From NCBI RefSeq assembly GCF_018131105.1, contig NZ_JAFCJI010000005.1, positions 146,799-210,798 on the forward strand: DNA of 64,000 nucleotides, given 5' to 3'. The notes beneath the pieces are model-generated. The model was given only the letters and a program-made list of their open reading frames with translations, did no database searches and was not told the origin of the DNA. This document shows positions 44,957-52,615 of the stretch, one piece after another. The stretch is from Bradyrhizobium manausense. GTDB lineage: Bacteria > Pseudomonadota > Alphaproteobacteria > Rhizobiales > Xanthobacteraceae. The position numbers and the translations under genes are program-made. How positions within the stretch are numbered: position 1 is the first letter of the stretch; each line of letters opens with the position of its first letter.

Positions 44957-45391
44957 GTGGCAAAACCGAACACCCCCATCACCGAACACCTTACTTATCT
45001 GCTCGCGCAAGCTAACCGCGAGATCAACCGGCAACTCGAACTCAGGTTGAGCAAGGAAGGTGTTCCCGTCGAGCAGTGGCGCATCCTGAAAGTTCTCTCC
45101 GATGGCGATGGTCATTCGATGGGCGAACTCGCGGACGCCGTGCTGCTCAATCATCCGACCCTGACCAAGATGATCGACCGCATGGTCTCGGACGCGCTGG
45201 TCTATCGCGTGCAGGATCCGAACGACCGCCGCAAGGTGCTGATGTTCATCTCCGACCGCGGCAAGGTGCTGTGCAAGAAGCTCAACTCGCTCGCGGTGGA
45301 CCAGGAGGAGCACATCCTGGAGAGCTACGGCGACAAGTCGACCAGCGAACTCAAGCGGTTGCTGGAGAGCTTGATCGACAGTTCGAATTGA
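44957..45391 (+). CDS. MarR-family transcription regulator
   Basis: 144 residues from GTG 44957 (TTG 44933 is an alternative). Winged-helix core: VPVEQWRILKVLSDGDGHSMGELADAVLLNHPTLTKMIDRM and the wing DPNDRRKVLMFISDRG. Divergent from the amide operon and so its likely repressor or activator. The ligand is probably the amide or its product, by inference. Confidence 0.88.
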   Translation: MAKPNTPITEHLTYLLAQANREINRQLELRLSKEGVPVEQWRILKVLSDGDGHSMGELADAVLLNHPTLTKMIDRMVSDALVYRVQDPNDRRKVLMFISDRGKVLCKKLNSLAVDQEEHILESYGDKSTSELKRLLESLIDSSN

Positions 45392-45664
45392 GGCGAAACC
45401 GCGCAAAGGAGCGTGCCGGCATGCAAATGGCGGCCGGCGTACGCAGGGACATTTCGTCGCCCTTCCGCATGATGATTGACTGATGTAACGTTTGCCGCAG
45501 CCGCCACAGGGCAGTGCCGAAGGCCCGATAGATTGTTAGCGGCAATTTGCCCACGGCAGGGCACGCAATCCTTCATTGATCTGTTTTGAACCGGCGCTTT
45601 TTCATCGCGCCGGATGGACTGCATACATTTCATCCATCACTCGCTCCCGAGAGGAGAAGTCATC

Positions 45665-46000
45665 ATGCATTTCTGTATGACAGGACAGTACACGCCAAAA
45701 TCGCTCAACAGCATCATGGAGAATCCCAAGACCAATCGCTACGAGGCGGCCAAGGCTCTGATCGAAGCTGCGGGCGGTAAACTGATTTCGATGTACAGCA
45801 CAGCTGCCGAAGGCCCCGGCGTGCTGGTCATCTTCGACGTGCCGGACCCCACTGCTGCGCCGGCCATTTCGGGCACCGTGGTCGCATCGGGTGCGATCCA
45901 CAACGTCACCCTCAAGCGCCTGTGGACGCAGGACGAAATCATGCAGGTTCGGCTGAAGGCGACCGAACTGCGGGGCAAGTATCGGCCGCCCGGCAGCTAG
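45665..46000 (+). CDS. GYD domain protein
   Basis: 111 residues, the length of the GYD family of small alpha/beta barrel-like proteins. Recognisable parts: MTGQYTPKSLNSIMENP, EAAGGKLISMYSTAAEGPGV and GAIHNVTLKRLWTQDEIMQ. ATG 45665 follows GAGAGGAG. Function unknown. It is the last chromosomal gene before the inverted-repeat island. Confidence 0.85.
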   Translation: MHFCMTGQYTPKSLNSIMENPKTNRYEAAKALIEAAGGKLISMYSTAAEGPGVLVIFDVPDPTAAPAISGTVVASGAIHNVTLKRLWTQDEIMQVRLKATELRGKYRPPGS

Positions 46001-46089
46001 AGATCGCGCATGGGTTCATGAAGTGGCGTAACAGATGCCCCGATCAAGTCGAGCCGGGGCATCACGCCGAGACAAGCTCGCGCCATTAC

Positions 46090-47249
46090 GCGTACCGCCC
46101 GTGGCAGTGCTTGAACTTCCAACGGAAGTAAAATTGCGGAGTAGTTTCAACAGCCTGCAGTCCTGCCACGGGCGCTGTCAATCTTTTGTCGAGAACCCTG
46201 CGCCTTCTTCTGTGCATCTTGGGCTGATGGAGTGCCCTTGCTCTCCCAGAGTCTCTGATGCGTTTCGGATTGGCCCCAGTGTCTCGGACCCCGCAGCTAG
46301 CTCGAACACATCGTCGGGCTTCGTCTTGGGTGCGGGGTAGCTTTAGCGTTTTGGGGTGCGGGTAGCGACCGGGAGTTTCACCGGGGAAATTGGGGCAGCC
46401 CTTCAGTGGTGCGTACGATCATACTTGCCGCCTGAGGTCGTTGCTATGGTCGCTCGGACGGTGATGAGGCCGAAAGCCCATTAGAAAAATGGCTGGCTTG
46501 ATGGCGTTCTATACATGCAGACCTGCATGGCAAGACTGTTCGTCTGCAGTGCCGAGCAGGACTAAATAGCAGCGACAATCCCGGTAGCCCTACAACCTGG
46601 CTGCCCAGCATCGGCATCTCAACCGGTGCACCATCACTCGCATTATCGACTTGGCGTGGTCTATCTCGACGCCCTGTTACGTCTGGCGTGAGACGGAATA
46701 CAGAATGTTCGGCGAGAACAAACCCAAGCAACAACTCAAAGCAAAGGCCTTGGCCCGAGCACGATGAGGGCAACGCAACGCTGCGACCCTCGAGGATGTA
46801 GACGTCGACCAATTGGCTCTACAGACTAGCGTTGGAACTGAACGTAAACGGGAGATCGCTCAACCGCCCCGTACCAGCAATGGTGATTCAAATTGGTGTG
46901 TGACGGGGCTATATGCAAGCTTCTCGATCGTGCTTTGGCCGTCGTCGGCTGAAGTGTGATTGAAGGCAACTGCAAGATAGACCACGGTACTTGATCATAG
47001 ATTTAGATTCCAACATCAAAGCCACGAACGTAGTGAGTATCGTCCGTAGGACGATTGTTGACGGTTAGATGATGGTGACGGTGATGGTGACCGATGTTGC
47101 TTCGGTCGCCGAGGTGAACGACCGGCCGCCAATTACACAGAAGCCAATAAGAGCTTCGCAGCGGCTTCGCCGCTTACACCATGGTGATGGTTCGGCTGAA
47201 CGATTGATTGAAGGTCTACCGCAGGATTGTACCTTGGCACTTGGGTCTT
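46090..47249 (+). repeat. Long inverted repeat, left copy (at least 1160 bp)
   Basis: Matches 62841-64000 in reverse complement, ending inward at the shared sequence TGGCACTTGGGTCTT. The longest open frame is 122 codons on the minus strand and resembles no family, so this is either non-coding or a decayed insertion sequence. Near its outer end are nested inverted repeats: GCCCGTGGCAG at 46097-46107 with CTGCCACGGGC at 46163-46173, and ACTTCC/GGAAGT at 46115-46129. Confidence 0.9.
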
Positions 47250-47732
47250 CTGCCGCTCGTCTCTCTGAAGTGATGTCCCCACGTAAAATGTCAACTAAGG
47301 ATGACCGCCAGGCATTTTGTACAGCGCCCGCATGGCGAGCTAGATCGATGATACGAGGACCTCGCCATGTCTCCATCCTTCGCTCGATCTAAATATTCTC
47401 GGTCGCCCATGCCAAACGCCAGTTTTTGGCCCTTCTGGTTGATTTTAAAGCAATATTCATTCATCACAAAATCGTGAGAATATGGCTGCGGTAGAAAGTT
47501 CATTGGGTCGCAGAAGCCCTTAGGAAGGCCACCGGTGAGTTCAAAAATGCGGCGCTGAAAATCGGCCCTCGCTAACCACTAGTCGTCAAGATCTTTCATT
47601 ATTGCTGATTTGCCGAACTATCGGCCGGTTGCGGATTACGTGAGACGCCTTATCCTTTTCGTCGGCGATGGTGATCGTCCACTGTGATTGTTAGGACGCA
47701 ACACCACAATTCAACCGGATCAGAGGACTGAC
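47250..47732. other. No gene seen between left repeat and first island gene
   Basis: About 480 bases of lower GC. Short open frames on both strands show no coding character or family resemblance. AT-rich parts near 47400-47480 and 47590-47640 could hold the promoter of the following genes. Confidence 0.4.
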
Positions 47733-48032
47733 ATGACCAGAGGTAACGATTCTGGCCACGGCGGAGCTGTGGCTACTCAAGAGAGCGGATCGAAGGTGCA
47801 GCAACGTTCGATCTCCCGCTCCAAGAAGCAAGGCATTTGTGAGATCGAGAAACAAGCCAAAAGGCTCCTGCTGAAGGAAACTGAAGCAGGTGGCATGTTC
47901 TACGGACTGAAAGTCGTCGCACATATCGCCCCTGAGACGGTCGAGGGCCTTCTCAAGCTGGCTGGAAAGGCTGGCGATCTAAATAGAGCGAGGGTGCAAG
48001 TCATGAAGGAGTACGGTGAAGATGTACTCTGA
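47733..48032 (+). CDS. Small island protein, unknown function
   Basis: 99 residues. ATG 47733 follows GAGGA at 47721-47725. Basic N-terminal half (RSISRSKKQGICEIEKQAKRLL) and a C-terminal half YGLKVVAHIAPETVEGLLKLAGKAGDLNRARV. No family recognised. It overlaps the next gene by 11 bases and the ribosome binding site for that gene (AAGGAG, 48006-48011) lies within it, so the two are coupled. Confidence 0.6.
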   Translation: MTRGNDSGHGGAVATQESGSKVQQRSISRSKKQGICEIEKQAKRLLLKETEAGGMFYGLKVVAHIAPETVEGLLKLAGKAGDLNRARVQVMKEYGEDVL

Positions 48033-49083
48033 GGATCAGTCCCGAGGCATCGCTGAGAGGGGTCAGGAAAACGTCGACGCTACGGCCGCTCAAGCAGTCG
48101 GGCCAAGTGGCGTGGCGCCAGGGGCAGAACCGGAAGGAGAGTTGCATCGAACCAGCGATGAAGACGACTTCTGGTCATCATTCACCGTGCCCAATCACCG
48201 AGCAGCAATATTTGCTGCTTACAATGGCGGATTGGGACCTATAATGGAAACCGCAACGGCTTGTCTGAAGGCAGAGACACAGCTCGACCCTGCCCAGAAA
48301 CAGGCGCTGTTGAAGGATCTTCCTTTTCGGCCACCAAGTTTCTCGAAGTACGTGAGGATTGGGCAGGACTGCCGGCTCCACGATCCAAACATTCGCAATA
48401 AGCTCCCGCCGAAGTTCACGGTACTGTATCTGCTGTCGCAATTGAGCCAGGACGACTTTGCTGCAGTTGTCCAGGACGGCATCTTGAGGTGCGGATTGCG
48501 ACGGAGCGAATTGGAGCAGTGGATTAAGGTTCGTAGAGAGCCGAAGATAGGCAAGCCGAAGGTCTCAAAGCTGCCGAGAGCGTTTGCCGCAGCTCTTAAG
48601 CCCCTCTCAGTTTTGCCGCTCGACAAAGAGGTGGAGGAAGAGTTTCGGAACAGGCTGAAGATGATGGGCGCCGAATTCAGCATGGAAGTCGTGTTTCCAA
48701 CGGACAAATACATGACCGATCGAGAGCACGCTCTGCAGCACATCCGGGAGGAGGGCAGAAAGGTCGTTGATCATTTCGTCAGCCAAAAGCGGCAGAAGCT
48801 GAAATCATACAGCGGCGAGACTCCCTCCTATCTCAAGAAGAACCCTGCAGCCGCCTTTGGGGACATCTGGATCGACCACAGCGCTGACATCGAACGGGTG
48901 CAAAGCGTGCTTGCACATATCGGGCGGGAAAAGGAATTCGAGTTGATCCGAGCAGCCGCATTTGATGTCTACGGCATTCCTGACGAGAGCGGCGAACGTT
49001 CTCCTGCCGAAGATCCTCCGAGCACTGCTGAGACGGAGGGTGTTGTGGAGCAGTCGGGTGATAAGGACGAAAGCTCGATTTAA
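48022..49083 (+). CDS. Island protein with ParB/DUF3102-like helical region
   Basis: 353 residues from ATG 48022, with AAGGAG eleven bases upstream; GTG 48016 is less likely. A Glu/Gly-rich N-terminus is followed at about 90-165 by a helical segment (FSKYVRIGQDCRL, LPPKFTVLYLLSQLSQDDF, VQDGILRCGLRRSELEQWI) that resembles the partition/plasmid-type DNA-binding helices found in DUF3102-like proteins. The C-terminus is acidic. Probably a plasmid or phage-type accessory protein; no firm function. Confidence 0.5.
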   Translation: MYSEDQSRGIAERGQENVDATAAQAVGPSGVAPGAEPEGELHRTSDEDDFWSSFTVPNHRAAIFAAYNGGLGPIMETATACLKAETQLDPAQKQALLKDLPFRPPSFSKYVRIGQDCRLHDPNIRNKLPPKFTVLYLLSQLSQDDFAAVVQDGILRCGLRRSELEQWIKVRREPKIGKPKVSKLPRAFAAALKPLSVLPLDKEVEEEFRNRLKMMGAEFSMEVVFPTDKYMTDREHALQHIREEGRKVVDHFVSQKRQKLKSYSGETPSYLKKNPAAAFGDIWIDHSADIERVQSVLAHIGREKEFELIRAAAFDVYGIPDESGERSPAEDPPSTAETEGVVEQSGDKDESSI

Positions 49084-49278
49084 TGAGCTCGTGGTAGTAC
49101 AATATCGGTACGAGCCTTGGCACCATTCGGCGGTTCGATCATGGGTAGCAGAGAGTTGGCCAACCGATGCCTTCTGAAGCTCGTCTGTCCCAAAAGATCG
49201 GCTTTGAGTACTCCTTCATCTTCGCTTGTGCGTAGGGCTGTTTTATGCGGCGCCGGCAAGCAGCCGTTCCGCATAAAT

Positions 49279-49806
49279 ATGGCAAGTCAAGACCGACAAG
49301 GCAGAATGAAGAGCAGAGAGAAACAACAAGCCTTGACGGCTGTATGCGACACCACGCACTGGCGGGCGGTCGTCGCACTAACGTTGAATCTGAAGCAGTC
49401 AGTGCCTACGCCAAATGGCGGTTTCGCTCTTGTCGACGAACAGGCTTGCAAGAAGACGTTCAAGCGGTTCTGCAACTCTCTAAATAGGGAGGTCTACGGA
49501 GCCGCACATCGGCATCATAAGAAACGTCTCCGAATCATTCCCATCTTGGAGCACCCTGCATCGGGCCGATGGCATTATCACGTTGCAATCGAACCACCCG
49601 AGTTTATGGACGGGGAATCCCTAGCCGAACGGGCAGTAAAGCAATGGGAGCAAACTCCACTTGGCTATGGTCATGGCCATGTTTGCGCCCAGGCCGATAG
49701 CGGTTGGCTCCCCTACATGACCAAATTTCGAACTAAGGAAGTTTTTGAGGATTTCCTGGACTGCCTGGACGTCGAGGCACTCCACAACCCGATTGCAAGC
49801 GCTTAG
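49279..49806 (+). CDS. HUH-endonuclease-like replication initiator/relaxase candidate
   Basis: 175 residues from ATG 49279 (49306 possible). The three motifs of rolling-circle initiators occur in order: motif I VALTLNL at about 35-41, motif II WHYHVAIEPP (His-hydrophobic-His) at about 99-108, and motif III LPYMTKF, with a single candidate Tyr and a Lys three residues on (YxxK, Y1 type). Size is small for a full Rep with helicase, closer to inovirus Gp2 or plasmid Rep cores. Family not otherwise recognised. It may nick DNA at a hairpin within the island. Confidence 0.55.
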   Translation: MASQDRQGRMKSREKQQALTAVCDTTHWRAVVALTLNLKQSVPTPNGGFALVDEQACKKTFKRFCNSLNREVYGAAHRHHKKRLRIIPILEHPASGRWHYHVAIEPPEFMDGESLAERAVKQWEQTPLGYGHGHVCAQADSGWLPYMTKFRTKEVFEDFLDCLDVEALHNPIASA

Positions 49807-50136
49807 TCGCTCCCTCGGACCGTTCGTTTCGTCGCCATCAAAAGGCCGAGCAGCCGTTCGGCTTTATTGATGGTCCATGACTTCCGTAGACATCATGACT
49901 GGCCACGGCCATCGTATCCACAGGATACTGATGGCCCAATGGCTGCTTACCAAAGTGGTGTAAACACGGATTCCGTGAACGGCAGTGAACATGAGCGAGC
50001 GCCGTGAGCGAATGCTTCTTGGCGCCTTGTTGACTAGGACACCTAAGTTGCCATCCATTGATGATGACGACCGTCGTTAGGTGAACTTCGGTAGACGTCG
50101 ATTGATGAGTTTAGGCGGCCAAAAGCGGCTACCAAA
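49807..50136. other. No gene seen
   Basis: 330 bases between the convergent HUH-like and SIR2-like genes. Short frames only, with no family resemblance. No obvious terminator with a T tract was found. Confidence 0.4.
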
Positions 50137-51222
50137 TTATGCGGCGAATGTGGTGCCGTAGTCGGCCAATAGCTTGCCGCATTCGAGAATGTCGAGATGT
50201 GACCATACCTCCTGCGCCGTCTCGTGGAACATTGCGTTGACTTGGCTCTCGATGACAGCTTTTTCGGGGGCACTTCGTCCGTATGTCGAAGCGTAAGCGT
50301 GCTTCACTCCGATCTTCCTGCCGTGAGATTTCGGCGCAATAAGCTCAACATTTTGCCGATGAAAGTGGAAGCCAAGGAATACGACGTGCTTGGCTTCTTC
50401 CAGGAACGTTCGCACTTCTTCTATCGCACCGCCACCCGATACTTCCTCGTTAAAGGTCTTGATGCCCTGCGATAGCAGGTCGATATCGACGCAGTACTCG
50501 TCATGAGGATCGCCACCAAGATGCAACCCGTTTGCGACGCCCTTCCATTTTAAGTCGGCGATTGCGCCATAAGGGTGGTGGATCACCAGCTTCGACATAA
50601 GCTCGGATGCTCTCTCCTCAGGCACACCGAAGCTCCGTTGAAGCGACTTCCATAGGTACTGTTCGACACATCGGTCGTAGTTGAAATTGATGATGGCGAT
50701 GCTGTTGAAAATGCTGTCAAGGCTTCCTTGCACAGTCACACCCTGGACCAGGCTGTTCATGAAGGTGGCCAGCCAGGACTTGCGCACCTTCTCCTCGTTC
50801 TTGAAATTGAACGGATGCTTTGTCCAATCGATAAAGACGTCACACTTCCTCTCATAGTCCAAAATCACGTCCACGATAGCCATTTTACCAACGAGCTTGA
50901 TTAGCTCATTATGACCGTGTGCATGGATATAAGTATCGATAGAGCCCATGTGGTGGGCCCCTTGGGCGATTGATGCAGCGGCACCAAAAAGCTGCTTGGT
51001 ATCGATCTTTCGCATTGCAGATGCTCTAAGTATCGCATCATTTAGACGCTCGCCGTTCAGCCCTCGCCTACTCCCTTGCTCGGCTCGCCCGAACGTGAGC
51101 CGCTTCTCAATCTCTTCAATCAACGCCTTACCAGTTGGCATCGAAATGTCTACGCCGGCACCTGCACCGATCACAAAGGCGGTTTTTCCCCTGAACATCG
51201 AATCATCCCGGGTTGCATCCAT
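50137..51222 (-). CDS. SIR2-like domain protein
   Basis: About 361 residues. TAFVIGAGAGVDISMP at 14-29 is the NAD-binding loop; IIFNYD-like IINFNYDRCVEQYL supplies the Asn-Tyr-Asp, IHHPYGAI the His region and HVVFLGFHFHRQNVELI the late SIR2 motif. It is longer than simple SIR2_2 proteins, with a helical insert (about 60-190). ATG 51222 or 51198 may start it. Directly downstream of a 138-residue unknown gene (10-base gap), it looks like a two-gene toxin or defence module. Confidence 0.7.
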   Translation of the reverse strand: MDATRDDSMFRGKTAFVIGAGAGVDISMPTGKALIEEIEKRLTFGRAEQGSRRGLNGERLNDAILRASAMRKIDTKQLFGAAASIAQGAHHMGSIDTYIHAHGHNELIKLVGKMAIVDVILDYERKCDVFIDWTKHPFNFKNEEKVRKSWLATFMNSLVQGVTVQGSLDSIFNSIAIINFNYDRCVEQYLWKSLQRSFGVPEERASELMSKLVIHHPYGAIADLKWKGVANGLHLGGDPHDEYCVDIDLLSQGIKTFNEEVSGGGAIEEVRTFLEEAKHVVFLGFHFHRQNVELIAPKSHGRKIGVKHAYASTYGRSAPEKAVIESQVNAMFHETAQEVWSHLDILECGKLLADYGTTFAA

Positions 51223-51232
51223 AAAACCGAGA

Positions 51233-51649
51233 CTAGCAGATATTGGTTGGTTTAGGCTGAAGCACTGTCCTTGCGGGGCGGATCTTTGGCAAGGCGCCTC
51301 GCCATCCACTTTCCTTTGCTAGCTCTCGCAGCTTAGTAAGCAAGAATCGCCGGGCCTGATTGCTAATGATGTGCAACGAGCCATTGCGCCCTGCGATCCT
51401 GAGCTCCTCGTCGTCCAATCTCTTCACACGGTATCCGCCCCCATTGCATCGGTGATAGAGCGAGTAGCGGATCTCGATAAGCTCGTCGAAGTTCGAAGGT
51501 GCATTCTTGCTAAGCCAAAGGATAATGTCCTGGTCAGTTGGGAAAACCGGTTTGTGGTTGCTGCGCTTGGATATGGCCTTATTGGCGATAGCCGGCAGCT
51601 TGATTGCCGCCGGCACCTCTTCGGGCCATGCCGTTCTTTCATATTTCAT
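51233..51649 (-). CDS. Unknown protein paired with SIR2-like gene
   Basis: 138 residues, no family recognised. Mixed charge, with FPTDQDIILWLSKNAPSNFDELIEIRYSLYHRCNGGGYRVKRL in the middle suggesting a small alpha/beta domain, and a C-terminal helix (RRFLLTKLRELAKES). It ends 10 bases before the SIR2-like start, so the two are probably co-translated; it could be the sensor, inhibitor or adaptor for that protein. Confidence 0.5.
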   Translation of the reverse strand: MKYERTAWPEEVPAAIKLPAIANKAISKRSNHKPVFPTDQDIILWLSKNAPSNFDELIEIRYSLYHRCNGGGYRVKRLDDEELRIAGRNGSLHIISNQARRFLLTKLRELAKESGWRGALPKIRPARTVLQPKPTNIC

Positions 51650-51922
51650 TTTGAGTCTCCATAGCGGCGGAGTGCCGCTTACGAGACTATTTAGCGCTCA
51701 TTTAAAATCGGGCAGGCTGTGTGGATCACGGTGAAGTGTGCTGTTCATTCGGCTGTACTACCGCAGCCCACTGATGTGGTTGATCCATGGCGCCCCCAGC
51801 TGAAATCAACAACGTGTATCCGTGAAGTGACTTTCCGCCGGCGAGCCGGAAGTTATCAGTCTTGGTCGGCATTGAGTTAGAGTTCAGTGGGGAGTTCGAA
51901 GTACTTTCGGAGGACGAGATCG

Positions 51923-52285
51923 ATGCCGGGCTGTGAAAACGCCTTTGCCCTCGTGGGCGAGTTTCAGTTCCATTTCGCCAACATAGAGGGAGCTCTCAAC
52001 TCCTGTGTAGCGAAGGTGCTAGGCATTGATGGCACGACAGCTGCCGTAGTTACCAGCACACTCGATTTTGCTAAGAAGGTGGCTCTAGTGCTTGCCGCCA
52101 TCGATGCCAACTTTTCGAAGGACAACCTCGACGCTACGCAAAAGCTGCTGAAGCGTGTTAGAGGCCAGAATGACCCACATCGACAGAACATTATTCACTC
52201 CCGCTTTTTGGCGACAGAGACCAGCGACGTAACATTCATTAGAACAGCTGCACGGGACAAATTGGAGCACAAGATATTCACCTAG
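51923..52285 (+). CDS. Small HEPN-like protein
   Basis: 120 residues from ATG 51923. Two-helix pattern FALVGEFQFHFANIEGALNSCV and TSTLDFAKKVALVLAAID followed by DPHRQNIIHSRF, where RxxxxH resembles the catalytic motif of HEPN ribonucleases. Such short proteins are common in rhizobial islands. There is no adjacent MNT nucleotidyltransferase. The assignment is weak. Confidence 0.4.
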   Translation: MPGCENAFALVGEFQFHFANIEGALNSCVAKVLGIDGTTAAVVTSTLDFAKKVALVLAAIDANFSKDNLDATQKLLKRVRGQNDPHRQNIIHSRFLATETSDVTFIRTAARDKLEHKIFT

Positions 52286-52615
52286 ACCCCCAGCGACTTC
52301 CGCCAACATTTCAGTCGAATGGCCTGTTTGGCAGGTGAGTTGATGGCGCTTGAGGGACAGCTGGAGCCGTAAGTTCCATCCCTGGAGTTCTCCGATCCTC
52401 GGAGTTCCAGCTTCGTCGCTATGATTTGAGACGATGGCTCACCCGGCGGAGTAGCCAGGTTCGACAATCTTTGAGGTCGGCTTCACAAGGCAGGCGGTCC
52501 CCCCAGGCCCGGGCTTGAGCAGAAGCTCGCTTAGAGTTGCTAGACGCCTTGGCCGATCGGGCGTAGTCTACTTAGACTTGTGTTGGCGGCAAATCATGCC
52601 CGCATGCGCCCTTCA
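52286..52615. other. No gene seen upstream of the recombinase
   Basis: 330 bases. In comparable elements the attachment site lies near the recombinase gene; nothing identifies it here by eye. The recombinase promoter is presumably in the last 100 bases. Confidence 0.35.

Noticed and set aside
46444..46812. 122-codon open frame inside both inverted repeats as a transposase
   Set aside because: No DDE, HUH or recombinase motif and no insertion-sequence family resemblance; too short to be an intact transposase.
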